Shown here: piece after piece, positions 1 through 10,937 of the stretch | Layout: the number at the start of each line of letters is the position of its first letter | Numbering within the stretch: the first letter of the stretch is position 1 | Origin: Lysobacterales bacterium | Lineage (GTDB): Bacteria > Pseudomonadota > Gammaproteobacteria > Xanthomonadales > Rhodanobacteraceae | Length of the DNA stretch: 64,000 nucleotides | Assembly: GCA_016721015.1 (NCBI GenBank) | Contig: JADKJL010000003.1 | Coordinates: forward strand, 1 to 64,000 | Reading direction: 5' to 3' | Translations under genes and position numbers: made by a program | Notes under the pieces: model-generated | Told to the model about the DNA's origin: nothing | The model's database searches: none | Seen by the model: the letters and a program-made list of their open reading frames with translations, nothing else

Positions 1-214
1 TTCTCAAATGGAGACATTAAGGTTTGTCTTTGAATTCCTTGACGCGACGAATCTCGGATGCCGAGGCATCGCATCTGGTTCGCCTTCGGTTCACGCTGAA
101 TGACGGCAGCAGTCTCGACAGGATTGAAACCTATCGTCGATCAGGCAAGGACGATAGCAGTCGGCTGCATCTGAGTCGGATGCGCAATCCAGCCCGTGAG
201 CGCAGCCGCAGGCC

Positions 215-1386
215 ATGGATCTTAGCCATATCGCCGATACCCTCGGCGAGAGCGCGCCGGCAGCTATCATGGTGGCGTCGCTCCACCGATCATCTGATCG
301 TCCATCTTTGCATTACAAACAGAAGTTGCCGAAATGCGCCTCAGATTCGCCGACCCGAGTTTTCCGAGCACGCGCCGCTTTGCACGCGCGGCAACAACCC
401 GACCGTGGCGATCCTGCCCGAAAGTCGCCGCGCTTCGAGGGGGCGGATTACCTCGCATTTGCCGGCGGGCGACAGCGATGTCGAGCGCTGTATTCGCCAG
501 TGTCCACGCAGGCGATCACGTGGTCTTTCATCATAAACCCTACAGTTGGACACGCGGCCTGTTGCGCGACCTGCTGCTGCCGCAGTTTGGTGTCACCTAC
601 GAAGAGCTGTCGACAGCTTTTGAAACCAGAATTTCAAAACAGCGATCAAGGCCAGACTCACCTGATCATTCTCGAAAGCCCGAACTCGATGACCTTCGAG
701 CGGCAGCAGGATCTCGCGGCGGTCGCCGAGCTCGCCCGCAGTCAAATGTGCGATCTGCGACAACGGTTTCGCGACGCCTCTCAATAGTCACCGATCGCTC
801 AGTGTTGATCTGATCGTGCATTCGGCGACCAAATATCTCAACGGTCACAGCGATGTCGTCGCCGGCATGCTTTGCGGCAGTGAGAAGATCCCTGCGCGAA
901 ATGTTCAAGGGTCCGTACAGGACATTCGGCGCGATTCTCTCGCCGCACGATGCATGGTTGATGATCAGAAATGACTTACGCACTGGCTGTGCGCATGGGC
1001 GGATCGCCGCGACCGGCGACCGCGTTCTTGCGTTTGTCGAGGCGCATCCGAAATTCGTCGTGTCTATCACCCGCATGCGTCCTCGTACGCGCAGGCCGAC
1101 CTGACCCGCAGCCCGGTTACCACGCGCGGTGCGCCTTTGACCATCGTGATCGACACCGATGGAGGTTGCCGCAGTCGAGCGCTTTTTGCGATGCACTGCA
1201 GCGATTCCTCATGACCGTGTCGTGGGGTGGCTACGGGTCGCTGGCGTTTCCGGTTTGTGCGGTGTTTCCTCCCGATGCGCCGCTGCGCGCCGCCGTTTGC
1301 GCTCAGTCTTGTTCGCCTTTCGATCCGGACTGGAAGACCCCGACGTGCTGATCGCCGATCTCGAGCAAGCCCTGGCAATGGTCTGA
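215..1386 (+). pseudogene. Cys/Met-metabolism PLP-dependent enzyme (cystathionine gamma-synthase/beta-lyase type), frame-disrupted
   Basis: The protein is readable only by switching frames. It opens MDLSHIADTLGE at 215, then shows TRGNNPTVAILPE, LIILESPNSMTF, and the family signature DLIVHSATKYLNGHSDVVAG around 808-868, whose Lys is the expected pyridoxal-phosphate lysine. It continues with ILSPHDAWLMIR, LMTVSWGGYGSLAFP and ends LEDPDVLIADLEQALAMV at 1386. Order and total length (about 390 codons) match a complete trans-sulfuration family enzyme, which handles homocysteine/cysteine-type substrates in the cytoplasm; the exact substrate cannot be read. At least five frame changes are needed. 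Because unrelated neighbours are broken the same way, sequencing indels explain this better than true decay. Confidence 0.75.
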
Positions 1387-1420
1387 TGGCGCGAGTGCGT
1401 CATTTAGCGGAAAAAACTGC

Positions 1421-2694
1421 ATGGCGGTGAAACCACTGCATGTCGCCATCTATCGAGATACGGAACGGCCGGGCAGGCCACCGCCGTCCTGCTCTCACGG
1501 GATGGTCACAAGGTTGAAGTCTTCGAGCAGTCCAGCGAACTCGGGCCAGTCGGCGCGGGCGTGTTGCTGCAGCCAGTCGGTATGCGGGTGCTGTGAAATG
1601 GGCTTGCTCGGCGAAGCGTTGGCGCACGACCGTCGCATTGATCGGCTGCATGGCGAAACGGGTTCTGGGCACGGTCATGGACATGTGCTACGTGAAGCTC
1701 GATCGACGCATGAAGCGGGCTTGGCGTGCAACGCGGAGCGTTGTTCTCAATACTCGCCAGTGCGCTGGACGACACCGTGCCAGTGCATTGCGGCCACCGG
1801 ATTATCAAAATCGACGATGCAGGTCGATGCATTCAAGACAGCCGGCAAGATGCGGGCCGTTTGATCTGGTCCCGCCGCCGATGGGTCAGCATCCGGTTGC
1901 GCCATGGCGTGGGCCGTGCGCGCCATGGATCGGCAACCTATCCCTGGGGCGCGCTTCGGTGTCTGGTCGAAGGTAAAGTTGGCCGTATCCCCACGAGTTG
2001 CGTCAACGCTATTCGAAGGCGCGCAAGATGATTGGCACGCTGCCCGTCGGTACGCGACCCGGCGATGCAACCGAACGCATCAGCTTTTTCTGGAGCCTGC
2101 CGACGGCGGTGTTTGATTCCTGGGCGAGCAGCGGAGTTTCTTCCTGGCTTGAGGCAGTACGCACGCTCTGGCCCGCGGCGCTATCCACGAATCCGAGCAC
2201 GTGCAGGATAGCGGTCGCCTCAGTCGAGCCAGCTACCGCGATGCAATTCCTGCGCGCTGGTATCAGATCGCCTCGTCCTGCTCGGCGACAGCGCGCACGC
2301 AATGAGTCCGCAGCTCGGGCAGGGCGTCAACATGCCTTGCTCGATGCGCACGCCTTGCGCGATTCGCTTCGCAGATGTGCATCGATCGAAGCCGCGCTTG
2401 AACACTACGCGCAATCACGGCGAACCCATGTTTCCGCCTATCAATTCTGGAGCCGCTGGCTGACTCCGGTATTCCAGTCCGAGCGTGATCTTGTCGCCGC
2501 ACTGCGTGATATGGCATTCCATCCTCTGGGACGAATCTGGGGTCTGCGCACTGATGTTGCGCGTGCTTTCCGGAACCCAGCACGGAATGTTCGGCAAGCT
2601 CGTTTTGCCTGACGCGTTTCTTGACGAGCTCGCACGGATCGGTGGGCACGAGCTTCGAACGGCTGCGTTAGACTCATTCGTTGAATTGAACTGA
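1421..2694 (+). pseudogene. FAD-dependent monooxygenase (PHBH/UbiH-like fold), frame-disrupted
   Basis: Stitching frames gives an aromatic-hydroxylase type flavoprotein. The N-terminus (MAVKPLHVAIY from 1421) continues as TAVLLSRDGHKVEVFEQSS and GPVGAGVLLQPVGMRVL, the usual beta-alpha-beta dinucleotide fold region. Near 2265-2345 LVLLGDSAHAMSPQLGQG and LLDAHALRDSL form the conserved GD motif that contacts the FAD ribityl chain. The C-terminus ends ELRTAALDSFVELN at 2694. Combined length is about 425 codons, normal for the family. The substrate is unknown. It lies 35 bp after the PLP enzyme and 10 bp before the aminotransferase on the same strand, so the three may be one transcription unit. 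Several single-base frame changes are present. Confidence 0.7.
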
Positions 2695-2704
2695 AGAGGC
2701 CGAA

Positions 2705-3825
2705 ATGACTCCATTCCAACCGCCACATGTCCCTGCTGCTCGGGCCGGGGCCGTCGCCTGTGCCCGCAACGGGTTCTCGATGCGATGGCGCGACCGACCA
2801 TCGGCCATCTTGACCCGCGATTTGTCGGCATGATGGACGAGTTGAAGGAACTGCTGCGCTACGCCTTCGAAACGAAAAATGCCTTGACCGTACCGATCTC
2901 GGCGCCGGGCTCCGCCCGGCATGGAGGCGGCCTTCGTCAACCTGATCGAACCCGGCGACAAGGTCGTGGTCTGCCAGAACGGTGTATTCGGTGCGCGCAT
3001 GCGTGAGAACGTGGTGCGTATCGGCGCCACGCCGATCATGGTCAACGATCCGTTCGGCATGCCGATTGATCTTGAGAAAGCCGAGGCCGCGTTGAAAGCC
3101 AATCCCGGCATCAGCGCTGGCCTTTGTCCATGCGGAACATCGACCGGGGTCGAATCGGATGCGGCGTCGCTATGCAAGCTGGCGCAGCGGCATGATGCGT
3201 TGAGCATTGTCGATGCGGTGACCAGCCTCGGCGGCATCCCGCTGCGTGTCGATGCGTGGGCTGCGACGCCGTCTATTCGGGATCGCAGAAATGCCTTTCC
3301 GCGCCGCCAGGCCTTCGCCGCTGACTTTCAGCGACAAGGCTGTGGCTGTACTCAAATCACGCAAGACCCCGGTCCAAAGCTGGTTTCTCGACCTGAGCCT
3401 GGTCGCAAGCTACTGGCAAGGCAGTGGCGCACGCGCCTATCACCACGGCACCGATCAACATGCTCTATGCCCTGCATGAAGCCTTGTTGATGTTCAAGGA
3501 AGAAGGTCGCGATGCCGCGTATGCGAGGCATCGCGAAAATCACTTGCTGCTGGTCGCCGGATTGGCCACGATAGGTCTGGATCTGCTGGTTGCAGAAAGC
3601 GCGCGTTTGCCGCAGTTGAACGCGGTCAAGGTGCCCGAAGGTGTCGATGAAGCGGTCGTGCGCAAGCGTCTGCTTACCGATTTCAATATCGAAATTGGTG
3701 CCGGGCTGGGTGAGCTCACCGGCAAGATCTGGCGCATCGGCCTGATGGGCGCTGGCAGCAATCCGGAAAGTGTAGACCGGGTGGTTCAGGCGCTCGGCGT
3801 CTGTCTGGATCGCAAGGCGGCCTGA
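2705..3825 (+). pseudogene. Class V aminotransferase (alanine/serine-glyoxylate aminotransferase type), frame-disrupted
   Basis: Starts MTPFQPP at 2705, then changes frame to LLLGPGPSPVP, the conserved N-terminal motif of alanine-glyoxylate/serine-glyoxylate aminotransferases. It continues with ARPTIGHLDPRFVGMMDEL, MEAAFVNLIEPGDKVVV, SIVDAVTSLGGIPLRVDAW (the Asp that contacts the PLP ring) and a GSQKCLS-like segment carrying the PLP lysine near 3276-3300. The C-terminal 133 residues from 3424 are in one frame and end at 3825. The expected role is transfer of an amino group from alanine or serine to glyoxylate, using PLP in the cytoplasm. The length fits a full gene of about 374 codons; three or four frame changes interrupt it. 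Confidence 0.78.
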
Positions 3826-3875
3826 ACCCTGGGCTGTCAGTCAACAAAAAACCGCAGTAGTGCGCAGTCGCAGCT

Positions 3876-6758
3876 TCACTGCTTCGCTCCATCATCGAGA
3901 AGCGCGTGCAGGCTGGGTGACAAGGCGCCGGGGCAAGGTTTGACTCGGTCCGAGCGAGAAAGCAGGCGATCGGCATCCGCTGAATCACCCCGCTGACGAC
4001 GGACTTTCGCGAGTATCGTGCGTGCCTCGATGCGGTTCGTCGACAGCTGGTCATCATGCAGCGGTACCAGTGGGATCGCTTCGCGGAGTACAGCCTCCGC
4101 GTGGTCGAGGTCGTTGGCGGCGGCTAGCGTTCGGCCGAGACCGATCAGGGTGACAACCTGCCATTCCTTGGGCGCATTAGGCAATTTTTTCCGGTGTAGA
4201 TCTGCCGGGCTCGTTGGTAGCTTGCCTGCGCCTCTGCCAGACGGCCGGCGAGTCGTTGCAGATCGCCGCGCTTTTCGAGTGCCGCGCACACTTCGCCCCA
4301 GTCAATCTCGGTTTGCGCTTCGAAAACGGTGGTGATTTTCCGATCATCATCAAGCCGGCATCGATCTGGCCGCTGCGGCCTGTCGCAGCACCGAGTTGCG
4401 AGCGATAGATGGCAATGCGACGCTGGTTGTCGGGGATCGGTTCCGATATCGCCAGCGCAGCTGGTACTGCTCGATGGCCGCGGCATATTTGTCGCGCGCA
4501 TGTAGGTGTAGCCGAGTGTTGCATGCGAGGACGCGAGGGCAGGGTGCGCAGGCCCTAGCGTCGCCTCGTCCATGGCGACGATGCGCTGGCCGATGGCTTC
4601 CGCTTCGTCGAGCTTCCGCTCGTCGATGAGCAACTGCCACAGTGTATCCAGTGCATCGGAGCGCCGCGAATGCGGATCAGGCACGCTCGCCTCGATGGTC
4701 GCAAGCGCATCGCGTGCAAGCTGCTCCGCCGTCGAGTCGACCCAGACGCCGCTGCGCTCGCGAGCAACTGCTGGGTCTCCGCTATCGCGACATGCGGCCC
4801 CGCGTACAGTTGTTGCTGCAACGCGAGGCGCGCTCCATCATTGCAACCGATTCGGTATCTTGCTGAAAACCGAACAGCACGTTTCCACGCGCAAGCACGC
4901 TCTGTATGCGCATGCGCTCGCTGCATGCGTTGGCGCAGAGGGTGATGGCCTGCGCCGATTCCGCAAATGCGCGTTCGCGTTCAAAGCGGTCGATCGCCAG
5001 CATGGCCGATCCGGTCAAAAAGCGGACACGCACATCGACGGCAAGTGCCGACATCGGTGATTTCATCAAGGTATTGCAGAGCTGCGCGCGCGGCCATTGC
5101 GCTCACCGGCTGCGGCTTGCGCTTCGGCGAGGCCGATGCCGGCGAGGATCACGACCGGATGATCGGTGCCGAGTTCAGCGACAGCGTTGGCGCGGTTCGC
5201 GGCGAGCAGCGCAACGCCCTCATCGAGCGCGCCCTGTTCGGGCAACACCTTGCCGAGCGCCTCAAGCAGTTCGATGCGAACGCTCGGTTCCAGCGCGCGT
5301 GAGTGTTGCGCGTCGGCAATCGAGACACGGACAACGTCGGCGACCGACGGCGGCGCGAGTCGGGGCCGGCGGGTTCGGCCGCGGTGAAAACACGAATGAG
5401 GAAATCGCGCACGCTCTCCGGCGCGCTCGGCCTGCGTTGTCGCGAGGGCCGTCTGCGCATTGGCTCGCCGCGCTTCCAGTGCGCGCGAGTCGCGCCTGCC
5501 ATAGCGCGATGCCAAGGCTCGCAATCAGACCGCAGGCAAACATCACGGTCAGCACCACGCCGCCGCGATGCCGGCGAACAAACTTTCGGGTCCGATACCA
5601 GTTTGACGGCGGATGCGCAGTGACAGGCTGGGCATCGGATGACGCTCGATATCGTCGGCAAAGTCACCGGCCGAGGCATAGCGTTGATCGGGCTCGTTGG
5701 CGAGCGCCTTGGTCACGATGTTGTCGAGGTCGCCGCGCAGGGCCTGGCGCAGGCCAGCGCGCGACATCAGCGGAGTTCGTGCGGTCGCATCGAGTTCAAT
5801 CACCCGAGTGGATGGCTTGCGAGGATCGGTATCACGCCAGGCCGGTTTGGCGTCGAGCAGTAGTTCGTGCAGGAGGACGCCGAGGTGCGTAGACATCAGT
5901 GGCTGTCGATATGACGCCTCCGTCGAATTGCTCCGGCGCGGCATAGCCCGCGTCAGCGCTGCGGCTCCGGCCCAGGTTGCTTCGTCCTGATCATCGGCGA
6001 GCAGCTTGGCGCTTCCAAAATCGAGCAGTTTCACCTTGCTTTCGACATCGACCATGATGTTTGACGGCTTGATGTCGCGGTGCACGATCAGGTTCTTGTG
6101 CGCCGCCGCCACGGCACGACAGACGACGACGAACAGGCGCAATCGTTCAGTCAGCCAAGCCGCTGATGCGCGACGAAATCGGTGATCGGCACGCCATCGA
6201 TGTATTCAAGCACCAGGTACCCGGAATGCCTGTTTCGGAAACGCCGCCATCGATCAAGCGGGCGATGTTCGGATGCGAGAGCGATGCCAGGGCCTTGCGC
6301 TCACGTCGGAACAATCGCTGTTCGACTTCCGAATACAACCCGTGGCGCAATAGTTTCACGGCCACAGTCTGTTGAAAATCGGCGTCAGTGCGTTCGCCGA
6401 GATAGACCGTCGCCATGCCTCCTGGCCAAGTAGCCGCACCAGGGTGAATGCGCCAATATGAAAACCAACCCGATCGAAGGTGTTGAGTTCGCGTTCGCTG
6501 CCGATGCGCGCGGCTCGCTCGGCAGATGGTGTATCGAGTGCGCCGCTTATCTGCTCGGCGGCGAGAAGACGCAATAGTTCGGCACGCTGTTGCGGATCGA
6601 TGATGTGCGCCAAAACCCAGTTCGGGCGCTGCGCTGCCGGGCAGATCCATCGCCGCATCGAAGCAGGCGCGCAGGCTCGTCAAATCGACATGGCTCGATG
6701 TGTCGCCGGATTCCGCATCCGCCGGTGGTTCAGCGCTCATCGGGGCAGGGATCTTCAT
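3876..6758 (-). pseudogene. Serine/threonine protein kinase with membrane segment and C-terminal TPR repeats, frame-disrupted
   Basis: Read from 6758 downwards with frame changes. An N-terminal acidic region is followed by a kinase domain: the glycine loop GGMATVYLGERTD with VAVKLL (about 6430-6350), catalytic loop IVHRDIKPSNIMV near 6085, and LLDFGSAKLL near 6019. A hydrophobic stretch VVLTVMFACGLIASLGIALW (about 5560-5500) should be the single membrane span. The rest is TPR-like (for example LDEAEAIGQRIV, HPALASSHATLGYTYM). This layout matches PknB-like receptor kinases that lie beside an ECF sigma factor, as here: a sigma factor gene starts the same-strand pair about 100 bp upstream. The likely role is phosphorylation-dependent control of that sigma factor, which is inference. 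Many indels, consistent with poor base quality. Confidence 0.75.
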
Positions 6759-6863
6759 GCAGGAACGGAGCGCAATTCCGGATTTGGCTGCACACGGATA
6801 ACTCCTAGGGATTCAGATTTCGTTTTCCCAACAACGGACGAAAGCGCAATCTTGCGACATGAT

Positions 6864-7406
6864 TCAGGTCAGTTCAGCGTGCAGGAACGCCCGCGCAAAA
6901 CTCCAGTCGCGGTCGACCGTGCGCCGGGCAAGCGCGAGCGTGTCGGCAGTCTGCTCCAGAGACAGACCGGCGAAATAGCGCAGCTCGACCACGCGAGCAG
7001 CCCGCGCATCGATCTTCTCGAGTTTGACCAGTGCCGCCTCGAGGGCGATCGCTTCGTCGGCGCTGTCGATGGCGAGGCGTCGATCACCGTCAACCAGGGT
7101 TGTCGCTACCCAACCCACAGCGCCGCCAATACGCTCGCGTGCTCGATCGATCAGCAAGTTGCGCATGGCCTTGGCGGCGTAGGCGAAGAATTGGCCGTGC
7201 TCGATTGATTGCAATTCGGCGCGGTGGCCGACGCGAAGATACAGTTCGTGAACGAGCGCGGTCGTATCCAGCGTGTCGCCCGCATGGCGCTTGCGACTGG
7301 CAAGCGCCTTCAGGCGATCGTAAACCTCGACAAACAACGCATCGATCGTCCCCCTCGCCTGAGGCGTTGTCGGTACCGCTCGAACCGGGATCCATGCTGC
7401 CGCCAT
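6864..7406 (-). CDS. ECF-like RNA polymerase sigma factor, kinase-associated type
   Basis: About 180 residues. Region 2 is seen as LDTTALVHELYLRV, AYAAKAMRNLLIDRARER; region 4 as VVELRYFAGLSLEQTADTLALARRTVDRDWSFARAFLHAEL, a typical -35-binding helix-turn-helix. The sequence is clearly coding to the stop at 6864. The start is uncertain: ATG at 7406 gives a normal family length, but an ATG in the next frame at about 7394 (MDPGSSGTDN) suggests another indel just before TIDALFVEVYDRLKAL. It lies directly upstream of the Ser/Thr kinase-TPR gene on the same strand, the usual arrangement for this sigma group. A second ECF factor of the same type is at 55723-56295. Confidence 0.8.
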   Translation of the reverse strand: MAAAWIPVRAVPTTPQARGTIDALFVEVYDRLKALASRKRHAGDTLDTTALVHELYLRVGHRAELQSIEHGQFFAYAAKAMRNLLIDRARERIGGAVGWVATTLVDGDRRLAIDSADEAIALEAALVKLEKIDARAARVVELRYFAGLSLEQTADTLALARRTVDRDWSFARAFLHAELT

Positions 7407-7573
7407 CGTTCTGCACAAGCGAGATGCGAGCATACGCTGCCATTGTCCGCGCTGCATCGACTCCGCACTGGCACGCGCGAACCATCGCTTTTTCGGACGC
7501 AGCCCCTTGTATTGGCGATATTCGAAGGAACGCTTTGCCGTGAATCCTAACGATCGACGCCACGAAAATTTGC

Positions 7574-9849
7574 TCAAGGCTCGAAGCCATTGGCAAAGAT
7601 TCGATCGTCGAGAGCCTGGAGTACGATTCCATCGAAGCTGCCTTCGGTCGTTCCGGTCGTGGCGAAGCCGCCTTCGTCGACAACCAGCAGGATTTCCACC
7701 GAGGTGAAACGCGTCCACGATGCTGCTGGGACGCTGATTTCGCCCGGTGACGTCGAGGCCGCGAAATTCAGGCCACTAGGAAAGCTGACGTTACCCTCGG
7801 CGTTGACCGTGCCGAAGCAATCTTCAACGCCCGGATTGTTGCGCAGCCGCCAGCGCAGCACAGGATGATCGCGTTGGGTGTTGGAACTGGCAGAACCCCC
7901 CGTGCGCGAAGCCGCTGAGTTCATACGTTCCTGGCCCCGGGATGTGCACGCATTGCGACAGACCGATAATCTCGCTACCACCGCCGATAACCAGCGCTTT
8001 CGAGATCGTCACCGAACCCGCGCTGCTTGCCCCCACTCGCGACCCACGTCGATATGCCGGCCATTACGGGATTCCACAGGCGCAGGTCGACAATGAAACC
8101 TGGATCGAGGACCAGGTTGCCGATCGATTGCACCTCATAGGCACCGAGGTCTCCCGCGCCATAGCGATTTGCGACCAGGCCCATATCCTTGTTGTGAACC
8201 TGACCATCGACACCGCTCGTGGTGATGACACCAGAAAAATCTACCGCCGGAGATGCTGCCTGCAGGTGATAGTCGTTGTGAGCCGGGTCAATGAATCGTG
8301 GATCAGCGTAGATCACCGACGCACTGGTCGGCAGGCTCGCGACATCGCTGGCAACCACATCGTCCACACTCCGCGCGCCGGTCAGCTGCGAAGTAATCTT
8401 GCCGGGTTGCCAGGCAATCGACTGTTCCATCGTGATGCCAGCTTGACCGGTAAACACGGCCGTGCCACCGAGTGTATTGCCGGCAATCGTGCTGCCCAGG
8501 ACTCGCAGGTTTCCGTTGCTCTGTACTTCAACCAGTCCGCGCTGCAACGTGTTGCCAGTGATCAGGGAATAGTTCAGTGTCAGGTCGCTGTCGTAGGTTC
8601 CGTCGGTGCGCAAAAGCGTGCCGCCGCTATTGTTGCCGATCAGCGTTCGCGAGATAAGGCTGCGTCCGTTTTCGGAGACCCTGATGATCGCACCGCCGGT
8701 CGGCTGGCCACTCGTATTGAGACATGAGTTGTTGATGAGGCTCGCATTACTCATGTAAAACGCGGAGCCGCGATAGGCCCCGATAGTTGGAGAGTCGTGA
8801 CCGACGTAGACTGCAGCGGCTTCCGGCGCGGTGTTGCTGTCGAGGATGCTGCCGCCAGAGATATTCGCGTCGACATCGCCGACGTCATCGAAGTCTCGAT
8901 AGTTCTGCAAATAGATACCGCCACCTGAAGCGCTCGCGGAGTTTGAATCGATGCTGGCTCCGCTGGTCAAATAGAAATACGCATGTCCGCCTGCGTCGAC
9001 GCGACCCTGCACGGCAACGCCGCCACCATACGCCGCACTATTGGAGTAAATGGCAGGAACGCCCGAGTAACCGCCACTTCCCACCGTAACGGTCGAATCG
9101 CCGAATATGCGCAGGCCGCCACCAAATTGCACCGCCGTGTTGTAGATGATCGAGCTGCCCGCTGCCGTCATATCCATCTTGGCGTTTTGTATATAGATGC
9201 CACCGCCGCTGATGTCAGCGGTATTGAGACTGATCAGATTGTCCGCGCCCAGAGTCAACTTTGCCGTGGCATTGGTCGCCTCGAAGTAGATGCCGCCCCC
9301 GTACCCGCCGCGGTTGTGGTCGACCAGCGTATCGGTCAATTCCAGGTTTCCCTGTCCCTTGAAATAGATGCCACCGCCATAGCCGTTGTTCGTCGCGTAG
9401 CCTCCCCTGATCTGCAAATGCTGCAGGCGGATCGTCGATACGCCAGTGCTGGTGATCGACAGCACCTTGTAAGCGGTCGCGCCCGCTGCATTGATCGCGG
9501 TGCGGCCACCATCCGGCGTCGCCGAGCGGCACGTTGCGTAGCCGCCGTCGATGGTCAGGTCTTGCGCGGTATTGATGGAGCCATGCATGCCGGTTCCGGT
9601 CAGTGCATGGACGATGCGAACCGTGTCTGCGCCTGCGTGGGACTCGGCGGCATTCAGCGCCGACTGGATATCGGTGTGGCTGCAAAGAGTATTGGGTGGC
9701 CCTACTGTATAGGTGCTGGCGGAGGCGGGCACGCACAGTATTGCTGCGGTAACTGCAAAAATGCCCGCACAAGCCGTCGAAAGGCGCATGGAGAGTGGGA
9801 ATGGCTGGAACATGGCGAGATCCTCATGAGTCCCGAAAATCCGGTTCAC
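7574..9849 (-). CDS. Secreted right-handed beta-helix repeat protein with C-terminal IFANGFE motif (frame-disrupted near its 3' end)
   Basis: The N-terminus has a Sec signal with a long n-region (hydrophobic core CAGIFAVTAAILCVPASA). The next domain STYTVGPPNTLCSHTDIQSALNAAE resembles the start of polymorphic outer-membrane/choice-of-anchor proteins. Residues 100-500 carry short Gly/Asn-rich rungs such as YGGGIYFKGQG and ISGGGIYIQNAKMDM that predict a parallel beta-helix. The first 624 codons are open from 9849; two single-base shifts, near 8030 and 7900 and both at C runs, then return the reading to a tail ending DDRIFANGFEP at 7574. The whole protein would be about 758 residues. Function is unknown; probably an exported surface protein. 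The tail motif recurs in two other secreted proteins here. Confidence 0.75.
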
Positions 9850-10069
9850 ATGTAGGACGGAGAAAGAGCGAATTTTGCGACATGCCGTATTGCGGGGAAT
9901 CGCTCCAATACTGACGGGGCGTTATGCGACCCGCGCTGGCGAAGCGATTGAGTCGGTCGATACCACTCGACCGTGCTCATGCTCATTGGCCCGTTAGCTA
10001 TGGGACATGCCCGAGGACAGCCACGCACCACGTACTCCGCGTTGTCGGCGATCCAGGCGCTCAGCGTTC

Positions 10070-10344
10070 TGGATTCCGGATCAAGCGCATATCCTGTGCT
10101 GTCCGGGATGAAGGCGATCGTGGAGATGTATCCCGTGTCAGCGTGCATCCATGCACTGCACGGGATGAAGGCACTTCAAGGCACTTGATCCCGGATCAAG
10201 CGCACATCCTGTGCTGTTCGGGATGAAGGCGATCGTGGAGATGTATCCCGTGTCAGCGTGCATCCATGCACTGCACGGGATGAAGGCACTTCAAGGCACT
10301 GGATCCCGGATCAAGCGCACATCCTGTGCGGTCCGGGATGAAGG
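10070..10344. repeat. 115-bp tandem direct repeat, about 2.4 copies, hairpin-forming
   Basis: The 500-bp stretch between the beta-helix gene and infA contains no convincing gene. It holds a direct repeat of period 115 bp: TCAAGCGCA recurs at 10081, 10196 and 10311. Each full unit contains ATCCCGTG ... CACGGGAT enclosing GTGCAT CC ATGCAC, a nested hairpin, and CGGGATGAAGGC occurs twice per unit. The third copy breaks off just before the infA stop. Copies differ at only a few positions, so the duplication is recent. Confidence 0.85.
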
Positions 10345-10354
10345 CATCCTGCCT

Positions 10355-10572
10355 TCACTTCATGCGGTAGGTGATGCGGCCTTTGCTGAGGTCATAGGGA
10401 GTCATCTCGACCTTGACCTTGTCACCCGTAAGAATACGGATGTAGTTTTGCGCATGCGACCCGAAATATGGGCGGTGACCACGTGGCCGTTTTCCAGCTT
10501 TACGCGGAACATGGTGTTGGGCAGGGTCTCGAGAACCGCACCCTCCATTTCGATGACATCGTCTTTGGACAT
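10355..10572 (-). CDS. infA: Translation initiation factor IF-1, one-base deletion in an A run
   Basis: Starts MSKDDVIEMEGAVLETLPN at 10572 and reads VVTAHISGRMRK, the S1/OB-fold core of IF-1, which binds the ribosomal A site during initiation. The frame then breaks at AAAA (complement of 10446-10449). Restoring one A gives NYIRILTGDKVKVEM, TPYDLSKGRITYRMK and a stop at 10355-10357, exactly 72 residues, the standard IF-1 length. The gene is essential, so the deletion is almost certainly a sequencing error. It stands alone on the minus strand between the 115-bp tandem repeat and a 168-bp inverted-repeat element. Confidence 0.93.
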
Positions 10573-10769
10573 TTTCCCTGGGATTGGAACTCGGGGGGCC
10601 GAGAAGGCGGCGAATTCTACACTATCAGGGCGCCTCACAATAAATTTCGGATTCAAGCCCAATGGCGGCATCAGGCCGGGAGTCAGGCTGCATTTGTGCG
10701 AATGACGAGGCCGGCGCTGAAAAAATCCGGCGCCGGAGGCGGTCGGAGCGAGCCGAATTTCAGAGGTTT

Positions 10770-10937
10770 CTAGCAGCCTGTCGGACTTTGCCGGTTGAGG
10801 CGAGAATTCGGCTGGGCGAGGTCAGATTTTCGGCGATTTGCAGGCCCATAGTGGTGCTATGGGTCAAAAAGCGGCGGAAATATGGGCCGTTCAGACGGAT
10901 TCGCAGTCCGGCCGAGTTAAGTCCGACAGGCTGCTAG
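10770..10937. mobile_element. 168-bp MITE-like element with perfect 19-bp terminal inverted repeats
   Basis: CTAGCAGCCTGTCGGACTT at 10770-10788 is matched perfectly by its reverse complement at 10919-10937. The interior has no gene. The outermost CTAG is palindromic and may be a 4-bp target duplication. The right inverted repeat overlaps the 3' end of aat and supplies its last codons (LAACRT) and stop. Non-autonomous transposable element is the best reading; the parent transposase is not in the window. Another reading is a bidirectional terminator-like repeat. Confidence 0.7.

Noticed and set aside
215..6758. A true degrading genomic region (pseudogene island)
   Set aside because: Breaks hit unrelated genes evenly, often at homopolymers, without large deletions or stop-codon substitutions, and also strike infA.
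8983..9855. 290-codon plus-strand frame opposite the beta-helix gene
   Set aside because: No motif or start context; the minus strand has a signal peptide and regular beta-helix rungs.
10070..10344. CRISPR array
   Set aside because: Repeat period is 115 bp with no unique spacers, and no cas genes are present.
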